The notes below the pieces were generated by a model, which searched no databases, was not told the DNA's origin, and worked only from the letters and a program-made list of their open reading frames with translations. Of a DNA stretch of 18,437 nucleotides, positions 1-9,000 are shown one piece after another. Source of the DNA: an uncultured Atopobiaceae bacterium (lineage in GTDB: Bacteria > Actinomycetota > Coriobacteriia > Coriobacteriales > Atopobiaceae); NCBI GenBank assembly GCA_900770865.1, contig CAAGLU010000422.1:1-18437 (forward strand). Direction: 5' to 3'. A program made the translations under genes and the position numbers. Position 1 is the first letter of the stretch. The number at the start of each line of letters is the position of its first letter.

Positions 1-225
1 ATCAACCTGGCTGGCGTGGTGCGCATCATGGACATGCGCGAGCGTGCCCGCGAGCGGGACGAGGAGATCGACCGCCTGCGCGCACGCGTGCGCGAGCTCG
101 AGGACGAGGTCCACGAGTACCACATGCGCGAGAGAATCACAGCGCTTGCCCGCTATGACGGGCAGAGCCCTGAGCAGGTCATGCGAGGGCTTCTCGGAAA
201 TGGCAGCAACGACCCCATGGAGTAG
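1..225 (+). CDS. hspR: C-terminal part of a MerR-family HspR-like heat-shock repressor (5' truncated by window edge)
   Basis: The reading frame is open from base 1 and ends at TAG 223-225, so this is the last 74 codons of a gene that starts outside the window. The visible part begins INLAGVVRIMDM, which resembles the segment following the winged-helix DNA-binding domain of HspR proteins (typically N-L-x-G-V-x-x-I-L-E-L/M). It continues into a highly charged heptad-rich helix (RERARERDEEIDRLRARVRELEDEV region), consistent with the dimerisation coiled coil of MerR regulators. In actinobacteria HspR represses the dnaK-grpE-dnaJ operon and is usually its last gene. The upstream genes are not visible, so that context cannot be confirmed. 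The GTG at 16 is probably an internal codon, not the start. Another MerR-type regulator with a C-terminal coiled coil remains possible. The gene is followed at once by a strong terminator, which fits the end of an operon. Confidence 0.65.
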   Translation: MNLAGVVRIMDMRERARERDEEIDRLRARVRELEDEVHEYHMRERITALARYDGQSPEQVMRGLLGNGSNDPME

Positions 226-226
226 C

Positions 227-259
227 AACGACCCCGCCGAATAGGCGGGGTCGTTTTTT
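227..259 (+). terminator. Rho-independent terminator after the HspR-like gene
   Basis: A perfect 10-bp G/C-rich stem CGACCCCGCC (229-238) / GGCGGGGTCG (244-253) encloses the 5-base loop GAATA. A run of six T follows (254-259). Flanking A227-A228 can pair with T254-T255 and extend the stem. The hairpin begins two bases past the stop codon. This is a textbook intrinsic terminator and separates the regulator from the glycosidase cluster. Confidence 0.93.
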
Positions 260-260
260 G

Positions 261-285
261 TGGCGCTGCGCGCCGGCGCAGTGGC
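261..285. repeat. 25-bp GC-rich dispersed repeat, copy 1
   Basis: The 25 bases after the terminator T-run match 17024-17048 at 23 of 25 positions. The two differences are T/A at position 7 and C/T at position 17. Similarity extends weakly to 31 bases (27 of 31). The core GCGCGCCGG and the flanking TGGCGC...GCAGTGGC give it dyad-like character. CAGTGGC at 279-285 can also pair with GCCACTG at 309-315. Both copies sit just downstream of an intrinsic terminator and together they bracket the three-gene glycosidase cluster. The function is unknown; it may be a small genome-wide palindromic repeat. Confidence 0.6.
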
Positions 286-329
286 ATGCCGTGGCGGCGT
301 CTGCCGGCGCCACTGGTATTTTCAGGTTG

Positions 330-395
330 AATCCAATTTCTGGTAACGTACTCATACACCGACGAAATTGACCGTTTGCCGCTTTGGCTTAGGTT
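330..395 (+). promoter_or_regulatory. Candidate promoter and operator upstream of the GH2 gene
   Basis: A possible -35 TTGACC (368-373) is followed after 16 bases by TAGGTT (390-395), which fits the loose actinobacterial -10 pattern TAnnnT. A 7-bp inverted repeat, CAATTTC (334-340) and GAAATTG (364-370), lies just upstream and overlaps the -35 box by three bases. Its arm centres are 30 bp apart, about three helical turns. The left arm is part of AATCCAATTTC (330-340), which recurs exactly at 5953-5963 before the GH20 gene. The promoter would leave an untranslated leader of roughly 90 bases. The hexamers are only moderate matches, so the assignment is tentative. Confidence 0.3.
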
Positions 396-450
396 CAGGG
401 CCATTATCTCCGAGAAACTCCACCCCATTACTATGCACGCTTTGGGTCTA

Positions 451-485
451 GCCCGCCGGTTGCGCGGGCCCGTCTGAGGTGGAGG
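451..485 (+). promoter_or_regulatory. Leader hairpin and ribosome binding site of the GH2 gene
   Basis: A 6-bp stem GCCCGC (451-456) / GCGGGC (464-469) with a 7-base loop lies shortly before a strong Shine-Dalgarno sequence, GGTGGAGG (478-485). The GGAGG ends 7 bases before the ATG at 493. The ribosome binding site supports that start. The hairpin may shield or stabilise the leader, but no alternative pairing with the ribosome binding site is obvious. Confidence 0.5.
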
Positions 486-492
486 CACAACC

Positions 493-3400
493 ATGACTGT
501 AGGCACGTGCTCGGCCAAACGAACACGAGGTGGAAGGTGGTACACCTCTCTCGGAATACGGAGGGCGCTCTGCGCGCTTGCCACGGGAGCGATGATTCTC
601 TCGGCGACGCCCGTCGCCGCCATTGCAGAAGGTGCCGCTGACACACCCGCGGTACGCTCCCAGTCCTCCATGCAGATGTCTTCTGTGCCGGAAGTTGTTT
701 ACGTTAACAACATTAGCGACACAGGTATTCGCACCCAAAGCTTCAACGACAACTGGAAGTTCTACCTGGGCGATGCCAGCGGCGCCGAGGCCCAGGCCTT
801 TGATGACTCCACCTGGGAGTACGTCACCTTGCCCCACGACTACAGCATCGACCAGGACTACTTGTCTTCCATGGAAGCCGAGAGCGCCTACAAGCCTGGT
901 GGCGTGGGCTGGTACCGCAAGAGCTTCTACGTGGACCAGGCCCTTGCGGGCAAGCGGGTGCGCGTCGACTTCGACGGCGTTTACATGGATGCCACGGTAT
1001 GGATCAACGGGACGCAGCTGGGCAACCACCCCTATGGCTACACGCCCTTCTCGTTTGACCTTACGCCGTACCTCAAGGCGGGCGAGGAGAACGTTATCAC
1101 CGTGAAGGTCAACCACCAGACGCCCTCGAGCCGCTGGTACTCTGGCTCGGGCATTGGGCGAAATGTGAACCTTGTGGTGACCGGCAAGGTCGCCGTGGCC
1201 AAGGATGGCGTGCGCGTGACCTCGCCGGACCTCCAGGCGCAGAACGGCGGCGCCGTGACCACCAAGCTCTCATCCACCGTCTCCAACAATGGCGACGCAG
1301 ATGTCGCCGTGTCACTGAGCCAGACGGTCTTTCCCAAGGACGGCAGCCCTGAGCAGGCCATCGGTTCCGTTACCACCCAGCCCCAAACGCTTGCTGCGGG
1401 GGAGACAAAGACCATCGAGTCCCAGCTCGAGGCGGCCAACCCCAGCCTCTGGTCCACCGAGTCCCCCAACCTCTACACGGTTCGAACCGAGGTCAAGGTG
1501 GACGGCCAGACCGTGGACACCTATGACACCACCTACGGTTACCGCTGGTTCAACTACGATGCCAACACGGGCTTCTCGCTCAATGGCCAGAACATCAAAA
1601 TCAAGGGCGTCTGCATGCACCAGGACCAGGGCGCCTTAGGCTCCGTGGATACCCGCGCGGCAGTCGAGCGCCAGGTGAGGATCCTCAAGGAGATGGGCTG
1701 CAACTCCATTCGCACCTCGCACAACAGCCCGTCGCGCGTGCTGATCGAGGTCTGCCAGGAGCAGGGCATCCTGCTGGACGAGGAGGTCTTTGACGGCTGG
1801 ACCGCGGCCAAGAATGGCAACAGCAATGACTACGCCCGTTTCTTTAACCAGACCATCGGTGAGTCACAGATTCTTGGTGCCACTGCCGGCGAGACCTGGG
1901 CAGAGTTCGACCTCAAGGAGACCATCGCTCGCGACTACAACTCGCCTTCCGTGATCATGTGGTCCGTGGGCAACGAGATGACCACGGGCTCCTCGGCGGG
2001 CTTTGACGCAGCGGCTCAGGCAAACCTCATCAAGTGGACCACGGAGGCAGACCCCACCCGTCCGGTCACGCTTGGCGACAATCAGCTCAAGAGTGGCAGC
2101 ACCGCCTACGGCCCGCAGAACATCTTCGCAGCCGGCGGCCTCACGGGCATCAACTACGCCGACGGCAGCATGTACGACCGCCTGCACCGCGAGCACCCGG
2201 AGTGGAAGTTCTACGGCTCGGAGACCGCCTCGGCCGTCAACAGCCGTGGCGTGTACAACACGCTGGGGAGCCAAACCGATGCCGGTGGACACCAGCTGAC
2301 CTCGTACGACACCTCGGCCGTGAGCTGGGGGCACGTTGCGTCCAAGGCCTGGTTCGACACAATCACCCGCGACTTCGTTGCCGGCGAGTACGTCTGGACG
2401 GGCTTCGACTACCTGGGCGAGCCCACCCCGTGGAATGGCACCGCCCCCGGCACGCAGGGCGGTGACTGGAGCATCGCTCCCAAGAACTCCTACTTTGGCA
2501 TCATCGATACCGCTGGCCTGCCCAAGGACTCCTACTACCTCTACCAGAGCCAGTGGAACGACTCGGTTCACACCCTCCACGTCCTCCCCGCATGGGAGAG
2601 CGACATGGTGAAGAAGAACGGCAACAACGTGAAGGTCGTGGTCTACACCGACGCCCTTGAGGTTGAGCTCTTCTTCACGCCTGCTGGATCCACCCAGGCA
2701 CAGTCGCTCGGCAAGAAGAAGTTCACCAAGAAGACCACCGATGCCGGCTACGCCTACCAGGTCTACGAGGGTGCCGACAAGAGCAACACCAACCACGAGA
2801 ACCTCTACCTCTCCTGGAGCGTCCCCTACGCGGATGGCACCATCTGGGCAAAGGCATATGACGAGAACGGCCAGGAGCTCTCGACCGCAGACTGGGACGG
2901 CCGCCAGAGCGTGACCACTACCAGCGCGGCTACCCAGCTTGAGGCCACTGTGGACCGCATGCAGGTATCGGGCAACGGAGACCTTGCCTACGTCACCGTG
3001 GGCGTCAAGGACAAGGACGGCAACATCGTTCCCGATGCGCAGAACAACGTGAAGTTCGAGGTCACGGGTGCCGGCGAGCTTGCGGGTGTGGACAACGGTT
3101 CCTCCCCCGACCACCAGTCCTACCGCGATGACAACCGCAACGCCTGGGCCGGCCAGCTCGTTGGCATCGTGCGCGCCACGGGCGCTGGTGACATTTCCGT
3201 CAAGGTGACCTCCGACGGCCTCCAGTCCGCGAGCGTCACGATCTCCTCCGTTGGCACGAGCGACGCGCCTGCCGAGAAGTCCGTCTCGAGCCTGCGCTAC
3301 TCACGCTTCCACTACGTGAAGACGGGTACCGCGCTTGCGCTCCCCGAGCAGATCGAGGTGCGCTACGCGGACGGAACGGCCGAGAACAAGGCCGTTACCT

Positions 3401-5874
3401 GGGACAACGTGAGCAATGAGGCTCTCTCTGCGCCGGGGACCTTCCAGGTTGCCGGCGAGGTGGACGGCATCAGGGTCTCCTGCACCATCACCGTTCTCGA
3501 CGAGGTGGCTGCCCTTCTCAACTACTCAACCACCACGCCGGTGGGCACCTCGGCAATCCTGCCAGAATCCCGACCTGCGGCTATGGCCGACGGCAGCGTT
3601 CTCAACGCAAGCTTCCCCGTGAAGTGGGCAGAGCCTGCGGCGGGCGACTATGACATCGCCGGTACCGTAACCGTCGAGGGGACCGCCAACGTCTTTGGCA
3701 AGGACATGAGCGTCACTGCCACCGTTCGCGTGCAGAACGAGACCCTGACGATAGGTGACAACGTCGCCAATTCCGGTGCGCTCATGAGCCTCTCGCAGAG
3801 CGTGCCCGAGGGCAAGCAGTCCGACACGCTCTCCGCCATCAACGATGGCGTTACCACGCATGCCCCGGGTGACGGAAGCGCGAACCCCAGCTGCTGGTCC
3901 AACTACGCATACGCTCAGGAGGGCAACACCACATCAAGCATTGCCTTCAACTACAACACGCAGCAGCGCCTGGGCCGCACCGTAATCTACTTCGTCGATG
4001 ACTCGTGGTCTGCCTGCTACCCCGACGCCGGAACCACCAAGGTCGAGGTATCAGAGGACGGCAAGGACTGGCGCCCGGTTGCCACGCAGGAGACCATTGG
4101 CGCCCAGAGCGGCCGCGTGAAGCCCTACACCTACGACTTCGAGCCCACGCTCGCGACCTTCGTGAGGTTCACCTTCACCAACGTCGACAAGGCGCTGGCG
4201 AGCAAGGCGAAGCCCTGCGTCTGCGTGACCGAGATCCAGCTCTTCGAGGCAAAGGGTAGCTTCACGACAAACACCACCGCTGCGCTCGAAAGCCTTTCCG
4301 TCAATGGCAAGCAGGTGAGCTCTGCGGCGCTTGCCAGCGGCAGCTATTCCACGCGTGCCCTCTCCGCGACGGTTGATGCCAAGCCCTCGGACAACACGGC
4401 CATCACCGTTCTGCCGGCATACCAGAACCGCGTGAACATCATTCTCGAGTCCGAGGACCACGTCACGCGCTCCGTCTTCACGATCAACCTCGCGGCGCCC
4501 GCGGAGGATGCCGGCCTTTCGCCTGAAGACGACTCCCGGGACTATCCGGTTGAGAAAATCACGCCCAGTACTGGCAGCGCGCATGCAGGGTCGGGCAACG
4601 AGGGGCCCGTCGAGCTTGCCTTCGATGGTCAGCCTGGCACGCACTATCACTCCGAGTGGAGCCCCCTCGCATCCTTTGACCAGCTGTGGATTGCCATGAA
4701 GCTTGACGAGCCGGCAACCGTCGAGGCCGTGCGCTACCTGCCTCGCCAGGCCAACGGCAAGAACGGTACCGTGACGGGGTACCTGGTCCAGGCGAGCAAC
4801 GACGGCCAGACGTGGGAGAACGTTGGCAGTGGCACCTGGGAGTCTCCTGCGGACGCCGGCTACACCGGCAGTTGGCAGATTGCGACTCTCGACCAGCCCA
4901 CCACCGCCAAGCACTTCCGTCTGAAAGCGGTGCACACCTATGGCGACTCCGGCAACGACAAGTTCATGAGCGCCGGCGAGATTCGCCTTCGTATCGCGGC
5001 ACAGACTACCGACATCTCCAAGGCCGAGAACGGCATAACGGTCGAGATCCCCGCTAGCGTGACTGTCGAGCGTGTTGACGCGGAGCATCCCGTGACTCCC
5101 ACCGACCTCGGCGTCAAAGTCACGAGTGGGCAGGACGAGCTCGCCTATGGCATCGACTACCTCGTGAGCATTGCAAACGCCGCTCAGCCCGGCAAGACCA
5201 CGGTCACAGTGGAGGGCATTGGCGACTACTCCGGTACCGTGGAGGGAACGACCACCATCAACGTTGCAGCGCCAACGCTGCAGGGTATTGCCGTCAAGTC
5301 TGCCCCCACCAAGAGCATCTACAAGGTGGGCGAGAAGCTCGATCCCACCGGCTTGGTCCTCGAGCTCTCCTGGAGCGACGGAACCACGACCGAGGTGGCC
5401 TACGGCGCGGACAATGCTGCGGCCTTCTCGTTCGATCCGTCCCTGGACGCGGGGCTTGCCGAGGCATCCAGTCTCGAGGTAACCGTTGTCTACCAGGGGC
5501 ATGAGGGAACCTTTGACGTAAGGGTGGAGGCTGCGGCTCCCGTCGATCCCGTTGATCCTACGGAACCCGTCGATCCCACGGAACCCGTCGACCCGACTGA
5601 CCCCGCGGATCCCGCAGACCCCAGCAACCCAACTGACCCCGCGGACCCCAGCGAACCCGCAGCCCCTGAGGCCCCTGGCTCGACGACGCCCGATGCCGGC
5701 AACCAGGGCGCGAGCGACACCCCCTCTATCACCGGGGACAAGCCTGCACCCAACAAGCCCCAGGCCAGCAAGATTCCCAACGCGGGCGATCCCGCCTCCC
5801 TTGCGGGCCTTCTCGGCGCGCTTGGCACGCTCGGCGTGGTAGCCGGAGCCGTCGCCTGGAGAAGGCGCCGCTAG
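493..5874 (+). CDS. Secreted cell-wall-anchored GH2 beta-galactosidase with Ig-like and galactose-binding modules
   Basis: This is an extracellular retaining beta-galactosidase of 1793 aa. A signal peptide (about 1-46) has a long basic n-region, a hydrophobic core and a likely AIA|EG cleavage. Next come the GH2 sugar-binding jelly roll (about 80-230, with SFNDNWKF and LPHDYSID), the GH2 Ig-like domain (about 235-345) and the TIM barrel (about 350-690). The acid/base is Glu495 in WSVGNEM and the nucleophile is Glu577 in FYGSETAS; both are present. A DUF4982-like region (about 690-810) and a C-terminal GH2 Ig domain (about 818-920) follow. Then there are Ig-like domains (about 930-1085), a galactose-binding-like module (about 1086-1256), a clearer CBM32/F5-8C module (about 1345-1497) and Big_3-type Ig (about 1595-1680). 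A Pro/Asp linker leads to sorting signal IPNAGD (1761-1766), a hydrophobic segment and WRRRR. The architecture resembles pneumococcal BgaA and Bifidobacterium bifidum BbgIII, which act on lactose or N-acetyllactosamine. Substrate is inferred from family. The ATG is supported by GGAGG 7 bases upstream. Confidence 0.92.
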   Translation: MTVGTCSAKRTRGGRWYTSLGIRRALCALATGAMILSATPVAAIAEGAADTPAVRSQSSMQMSSVPEVVYVNNISDTGIRTQSFNDNWKFYLGDASGAEAQAFDDSTWEYVTLPHDYSIDQDYLSSMEAESAYKPGGVGWYRKSFYVDQALAGKRVRVDFDGVYMDATVWINGTQLGNHPYGYTPFSFDLTPYLKAGEENVITVKVNHQTPSSRWYSGSGIGRNVNLVVTGKVAVAKDGVRVTSPDLQAQNGGAVTTKLSSTVSNNGDADVAVSLSQTVFPKDGSPEQAIGSVTTQPQTLAAGETKTIESQLEAANPSLWSTESPNLYTVRTEVKVDGQTVDTYDTTYGYRWFNYDANTGFSLNGQNIKIKGVCMHQDQGALGSVDTRAAVERQVRILKEMGCNSIRTSHNSPSRVLIEVCQEQGILLDEEVFDGWTAAKNGNSNDYARFFNQTIGESQILGATAGETWAEFDLKETIARDYNSPSVIMWSVGNEMTTGSSAGFDAAAQANLIKWTTEADPTRPVTLGDNQLKSGSTAYGPQNIFAAGGLTGINYADGSMYDRLHREHPEWKFYGSETASAVNSRGVYNTLGSQTDAGGHQLTSYDTSAVSWGHVASKAWFDTITRDFVAGEYVWTGFDYLGEPTPWNGTAPGTQGGDWSIAPKNSYFGIIDTAGLPKDSYYLYQSQWNDSVHTLHVLPAWESDMVKKNGNNVKVVVYTDALEVELFFTPAGSTQAQSLGKKKFTKKTTDAGYAYQVYEGADKSNTNHENLYLSWSVPYADGTIWAKAYDENGQELSTADWDGRQSVTTTSAATQLEATVDRMQVSGNGDLAYVTVGVKDKDGNIVPDAQNNVKFEVTGAGELAGVDNGSSPDHQSYRDDNRNAWAGQLVGIVRATGAGDISVKVTSDGLQSASVTISSVGTSDAPAEKSVSSLRYSRFHYVKTGTALALPEQIEVRYADGTAENKAVTWDNVSNEALSAPGTFQVAGEVDGIRVSCTITVLDEVAALLNYSTTTPVGTSAILPESRPAAMADGSVLNASFPVKWAEPAAGDYDIAGTVTVEGTANVFGKDMSVTATVRVQNETLTIGDNVANSGALMSLSQSVPEGKQSDTLSAINDGVTTHAPGDGSANPSCWSNYAYAQEGNTTSSIAFNYNTQQRLGRTVIYFVDDSWSACYPDAGTTKVEVSEDGKDWRPVATQETIGAQSGRVKPYTYDFEPTLATFVRFTFTNVDKALASKAKPCVCVTEIQLFEAKGSFTTNTTAALESLSVNGKQVSSAALASGSYSTRALSATVDAKPSDNTAITVLPAYQNRVNIILESEDHVTRSVFTINLAAPAEDAGLSPEDDSRDYPVEKITPSTGSAHAGSGNEGPVELAFDGQPGTHYHSEWSPLASFDQLWIAMKLDEPATVEAVRYLPRQANGKNGTVTGYLVQASNDGQTWENVGSGTWESPADAGYTGSWQIATLDQPTTAKHFRLKAVHTYGDSGNDKFMSAGEIRLRIAAQTTDISKAENGITVEIPASVTVERVDAEHPVTPTDLGVKVTSGQDELAYGIDYLVSIANAAQPGKTTVTVEGIGDYSGTVEGTTTINVAAPTLQGIAVKSAPTKSIYKVGEKLDPTGLVLELSWSDGTTTEVAYGADNAAAFSFDPSLDAGLAEASSLEVTVVYQGHEGTFDVRVEAAAPVDPVDPTEPVDPTEPVDPTDPADPADPSNPTDPADPSEPAAPEAPGSTTPDAGNQGASDTPSITGDKPAPNKPQASKIPNAGDPASLAGLLGALGTLGVVAGAVAWRRRR
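5539..5667 (+). repeat. Pro/Asp-rich wall-spanning linker repeats of the GH2 protein
   Basis: The DNA encodes degenerate tandem units of the type PVDPTEPVDPTE and TDPADPADPS, period three to six residues. At the DNA level an 18-bp unit at 5560-5577 (six codons, read in frame as TEPVDP units) is repeated at 5578-5595 with two mismatches. Such linkers typically span the peptidoglycan between the functional domains and the sorting signal. The near-identical units could expand or contract by slippage without changing frame. Confidence 0.75.
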
Positions 5875-5893
5875 TCTCTGCCCCCCCAACCTT

Positions 5894-5923
5894 GGGAGGG
5901 CGCCTTTGCGGGCGCCCTCCCTT
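5894..5923 (+). terminator. Intercistronic hairpin after the GH2 gene, weak or partial terminator
   Basis: A perfect 11-bp stem GGGAGGGCGCC (5894-5904) / GGCGCCCTCCC (5911-5921) has a 6-base loop. It is followed only by TTGTGG, so a proper U-tract is missing. A C7 run (5881-5887) lies just upstream. The stem is strong but the tail is poor. It could act as a leaky terminator, attenuator or 3'-end stabiliser that lowers expression of the downstream genes relative to the GH2 gene. Confidence 0.6.
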
Positions 5924-5952
5924 GTGGCCGTTGGCAACACCGCCAGAAGGCC

Positions 5953-5963
5953 AATCCAATTTC
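5953..5963 (+). promoter_or_regulatory. AATCCAATTTC motif upstream of the GH20 gene, shared with the GH2 leader
   Basis: The 11-base string AATCCAATTTC is identical to 330-340 in the GH2 upstream region and lies 46 bases before the GH20 start codon. It is AT-rich in otherwise GC-rich DNA and occurs in two non-coding stretches of the same gene cluster. A common regulator site is possible. No inverted partner is seen here, unlike at the GH2 site, and no convincing promoter hexamers accompany it. Confidence 0.25.
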
Positions 5964-6009
5964 GTTTCTGCACCAAACCCCTGCCGGACGAGGGAAGACA
6001 GGAGCCCAC

Positions 6010-9000
6010 ATGGACAGACATCACCAATCGGGCGTGCGCGCAGTGCTTCTCGCCTGCGTGTTCCTTGCGCTCATCGTGCAGCTTGCGCTGCTTCCGGTGC
6101 GCGCGATGGCCGCGGCGCCCAGCGACGACCTTGCACTCAACAAGACCGCTGTGGCCGACAGCCAGGAGGCGGATTCCGTGCGCGCGTCAAACGCCACGGA
6201 TGGCGACGAGACCAGCCGTACCTCCAGATGGGGGAGCGACCGCGACTCAAGCGGCGGCTCTCACTGGATCTACGTGGACCTCAGCGCTGAGAAGGACGTG
6301 GCATCCGTGAGGGTCTTCTGGGAGAACCGGAAGGCTACGGCCTACCGGATTCAGTACGCAACCGGCGAGGCTGCTCCTGATGCCGGAAGCGACGCTTGGA
6401 GGGACGCCTTTGTCTCCTCCAGCCGGCCTGCAACGACAGCGGACGTGATCAACCTTACAAGCGCGGTCAAAGCACGCTACGTGCGCCTCTACATCGATTC
6501 CTTCACCGCGACGGACCCTGACGGCGGCGTGGAGTGGGACACCGTATCCATCTACGAGTTCGAGATCTTCGACCACCAGCTTACGGCGCCGCAGGACCCC
6601 TCGGCCAACGTCGCCGAAGGCAAGAGTGCCCAGGCAGACACCGTCGAGTCCGGCACGCAGTTTACCGCTGACAAGGCCTTCGACGGCGACACCTCGACCA
6701 AAGCCAGCCGTTGGGCAAGCGCAAACTCGGACGACCCCGAGAACACCTCCCACTGGATTTACGTGGACCTGGGGCAGCTTCGCAACGTCAAGACCGTGAG
6801 GCTCTACTGGGAGCAGCGCAAGCCCACCGGCTACAAGCTCCAGATTGCCTCGGGCGAGACGGCTCCCGCCACCGATGACGGGTGGACAGACGTTTACGCC
6901 AAGGACGGCCACCCCGAGAGCGCCACCGATACCGTCAGGCTTGACGAGGTCAAGCAGGCTCGCTTCGTCCGTCTGCTCATCACCGGCAGCACCTACGCGG
7001 ACCCCGACGGCGGTGCCGCCTGGGGCACCGTGTCTCTCTACGAGATGGAGGTCTATGGCGGCGAGCCCACTGCCACAACAGACACCGTGCAGGGCATGCT
7101 CGACGCTATCGAGGTGGAGGCACCCAAGAAGGGCGACACCACGCTCAAGGTGACCATCCCCGCCTCCGAGAAGATCGAGGCCGCCTACAACGGCACCGAT
7201 TACGAGCAGGTCGTAGGTGCGCAGGACGAGGGCGGCAACATCCCCATCTACCAGCCCGTTGTTGACACCCAGGTGAAGGTCTCCTTCAAGGCCACCAACA
7301 AGGAGACCGGCGCTTACCAGTTCAAGGAGTTCACCATCACCGTGCCTGGCGCCTACCAGAAGGCCGCCGGCGACAACCCTGCGCCCACCGTTGTTCCCGA
7401 GCTCCGCGAGTGGAAGGGCACAACGGGCTCCTTCGCCATGGGGTCTCGGGTGCTTTACACGGGCGACTCGCTCAAGTCTACTGCCGAGGCGCTCGCGGCA
7501 GACTACGCCGACCTCTTTGGCGGCAAGCTCTCCGTCGAGAGGGGAGACGCCTCCACCGCTGGGGCGGGCGACGTTGTTCTCGCCCTTACGGCAGACGAGT
7601 CCCTGGGTCTCCAGGACGAAGGCTATCTCATGGAGGTCACCGACAAGGTCGTGACCACCGCCTACACCCAGACCGGTTCCTATTGGTCCACCCGCACCAT
7701 CCTTCAGGCACTCAAGTCCTCCGGCAACGGCACCATCGCCTGCGGCACCGCTCGCGACTACCCGCTCTACAAGGTGCGCGGTCTCATCTTGGACGTGGGA
7801 CGCAAGACCTTCTCGATGGACTGGCTGCGCCAGATGTCCCAAGAGCTCTCCTGGTACAAGATGAACGACTTCCAGGTGCACCTCTCGGACAACTACATCT
7901 GGGTCGAGGAGTACACCAACGAGACCGTCGACCAGGCCTACTCGGGCTTCCGCCTGGAGTCAGACGTCAAGGCAGGTGGCAACGGTGGCCTCAACAAGGC
8001 CGACCTCACCTCGACGGACGTCTTCTACACCAAGGACGAGTTCCGCCAGTTCATCACGGACTCCCGCGCCATGGGCGTGAACGTGGTTCCCGAGTTCGAC
8101 ATGCCGGCCCACTCGCTGGCCTTCACCAAGGTGCGTCCCGACCTGCGTACCCCCACCTCGGCCACGCGCCGTGGCAACGACCACCTCAACCTCCTGGGTG
8201 ACAAGTACGACGACTCCCTCGCCTTTGCACTCTCCATCTGGGACGAGTACACCACCGGCGAGAACCCCGTCTTCGACGGCCAGACCACCATCCACATTGG
8301 TGCCGACGAGTTCGAGGCCAACGGCGACGCGTACCGCACCTTTGTGAACGACCTGTTCACCTATGCCGAGGACTCCGGCCGCACCGCCCGCGTGTGGGGT
8401 AGCCTCACCCACATCAAGGGCTCCGTGGCAGTCTCTGGCACGGGCCCCAACGGTGAGCGCCGCCAGATGAACATCTGGAGCACCGGCTGGGCGGACGCCA
8501 AGGAGATGTACGACCTTGGGTTTGACCTCATCGACTCCCTCGACACCAAGTACTACATCGTGCCCAACGGCGGCTACTACCACAGCACGGGCCTCGACGC
8601 CAACACCGTCTACAACGGAGCCATCAACACCATGGGCAACGTGACCATCCCGGCGGGCGACGCCCAGGTGCTGGGCGGGTCCTTCGCGGTGTGGAACGAC
8701 ATGAGCGGCAAGCGCGAGAACGGCGTCTCACAGTTCGACGTCTACCAGCTCATCGACCAGTCCGCCGGCCTCTACGCCTCTGCGGCGTGGGGCAAGGGCT
8801 CGCGCGACCTTGCCACCGCGCGTGCGGCGGTGGCATCTGTGGGCGTGGCTCCGCAGACCGACTTCGGCTTTGAGACCACGGACAACGAGGACGGTGTGAT
8901 TGCGCATTGGAGCTTGGATGACCTCTCGGACGCCTCGGGCAACGGCAACGACCTTGCCGAGAGCGCAAACGCCCAGCTCGTCACCGTTGATGGCGTCAAG

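Noticed and set aside
16..225. GTG at 16 as the true start of a small 69-aa protein
   Set aside because: The frame is open upstream to base 1, and the residues before the GTG continue an HspR-like motif, so this is an internal codon of a truncated gene.
1864..3114. A 416-codon antisense frame over the GH2 catalytic region
   Set aside because: It is a shadow of the conserved GH2 sequence, with no homology-like motif and no ribosome binding site.
5881..5887. C7 homopolymer as a phase-variation tract
   Set aside because: It lies after the GH2 stop codon and not in a coding or spacer-critical position, so length changes would not switch a reading frame.
4051..6027. A 658-codon antisense frame over the 3' half of the GH2 gene
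   Set aside because: The composition is repetitive Gly/Arg/Val with no domain. It is opposite the CBM and linker region and runs through the intercistronic hairpin.
6247..7881. A 544-codon antisense frame over the GH20 N-terminal half
   Set aside because: The same codon-bias artefact; the opposite strand encodes clear CBM32 and GH20 motifs.
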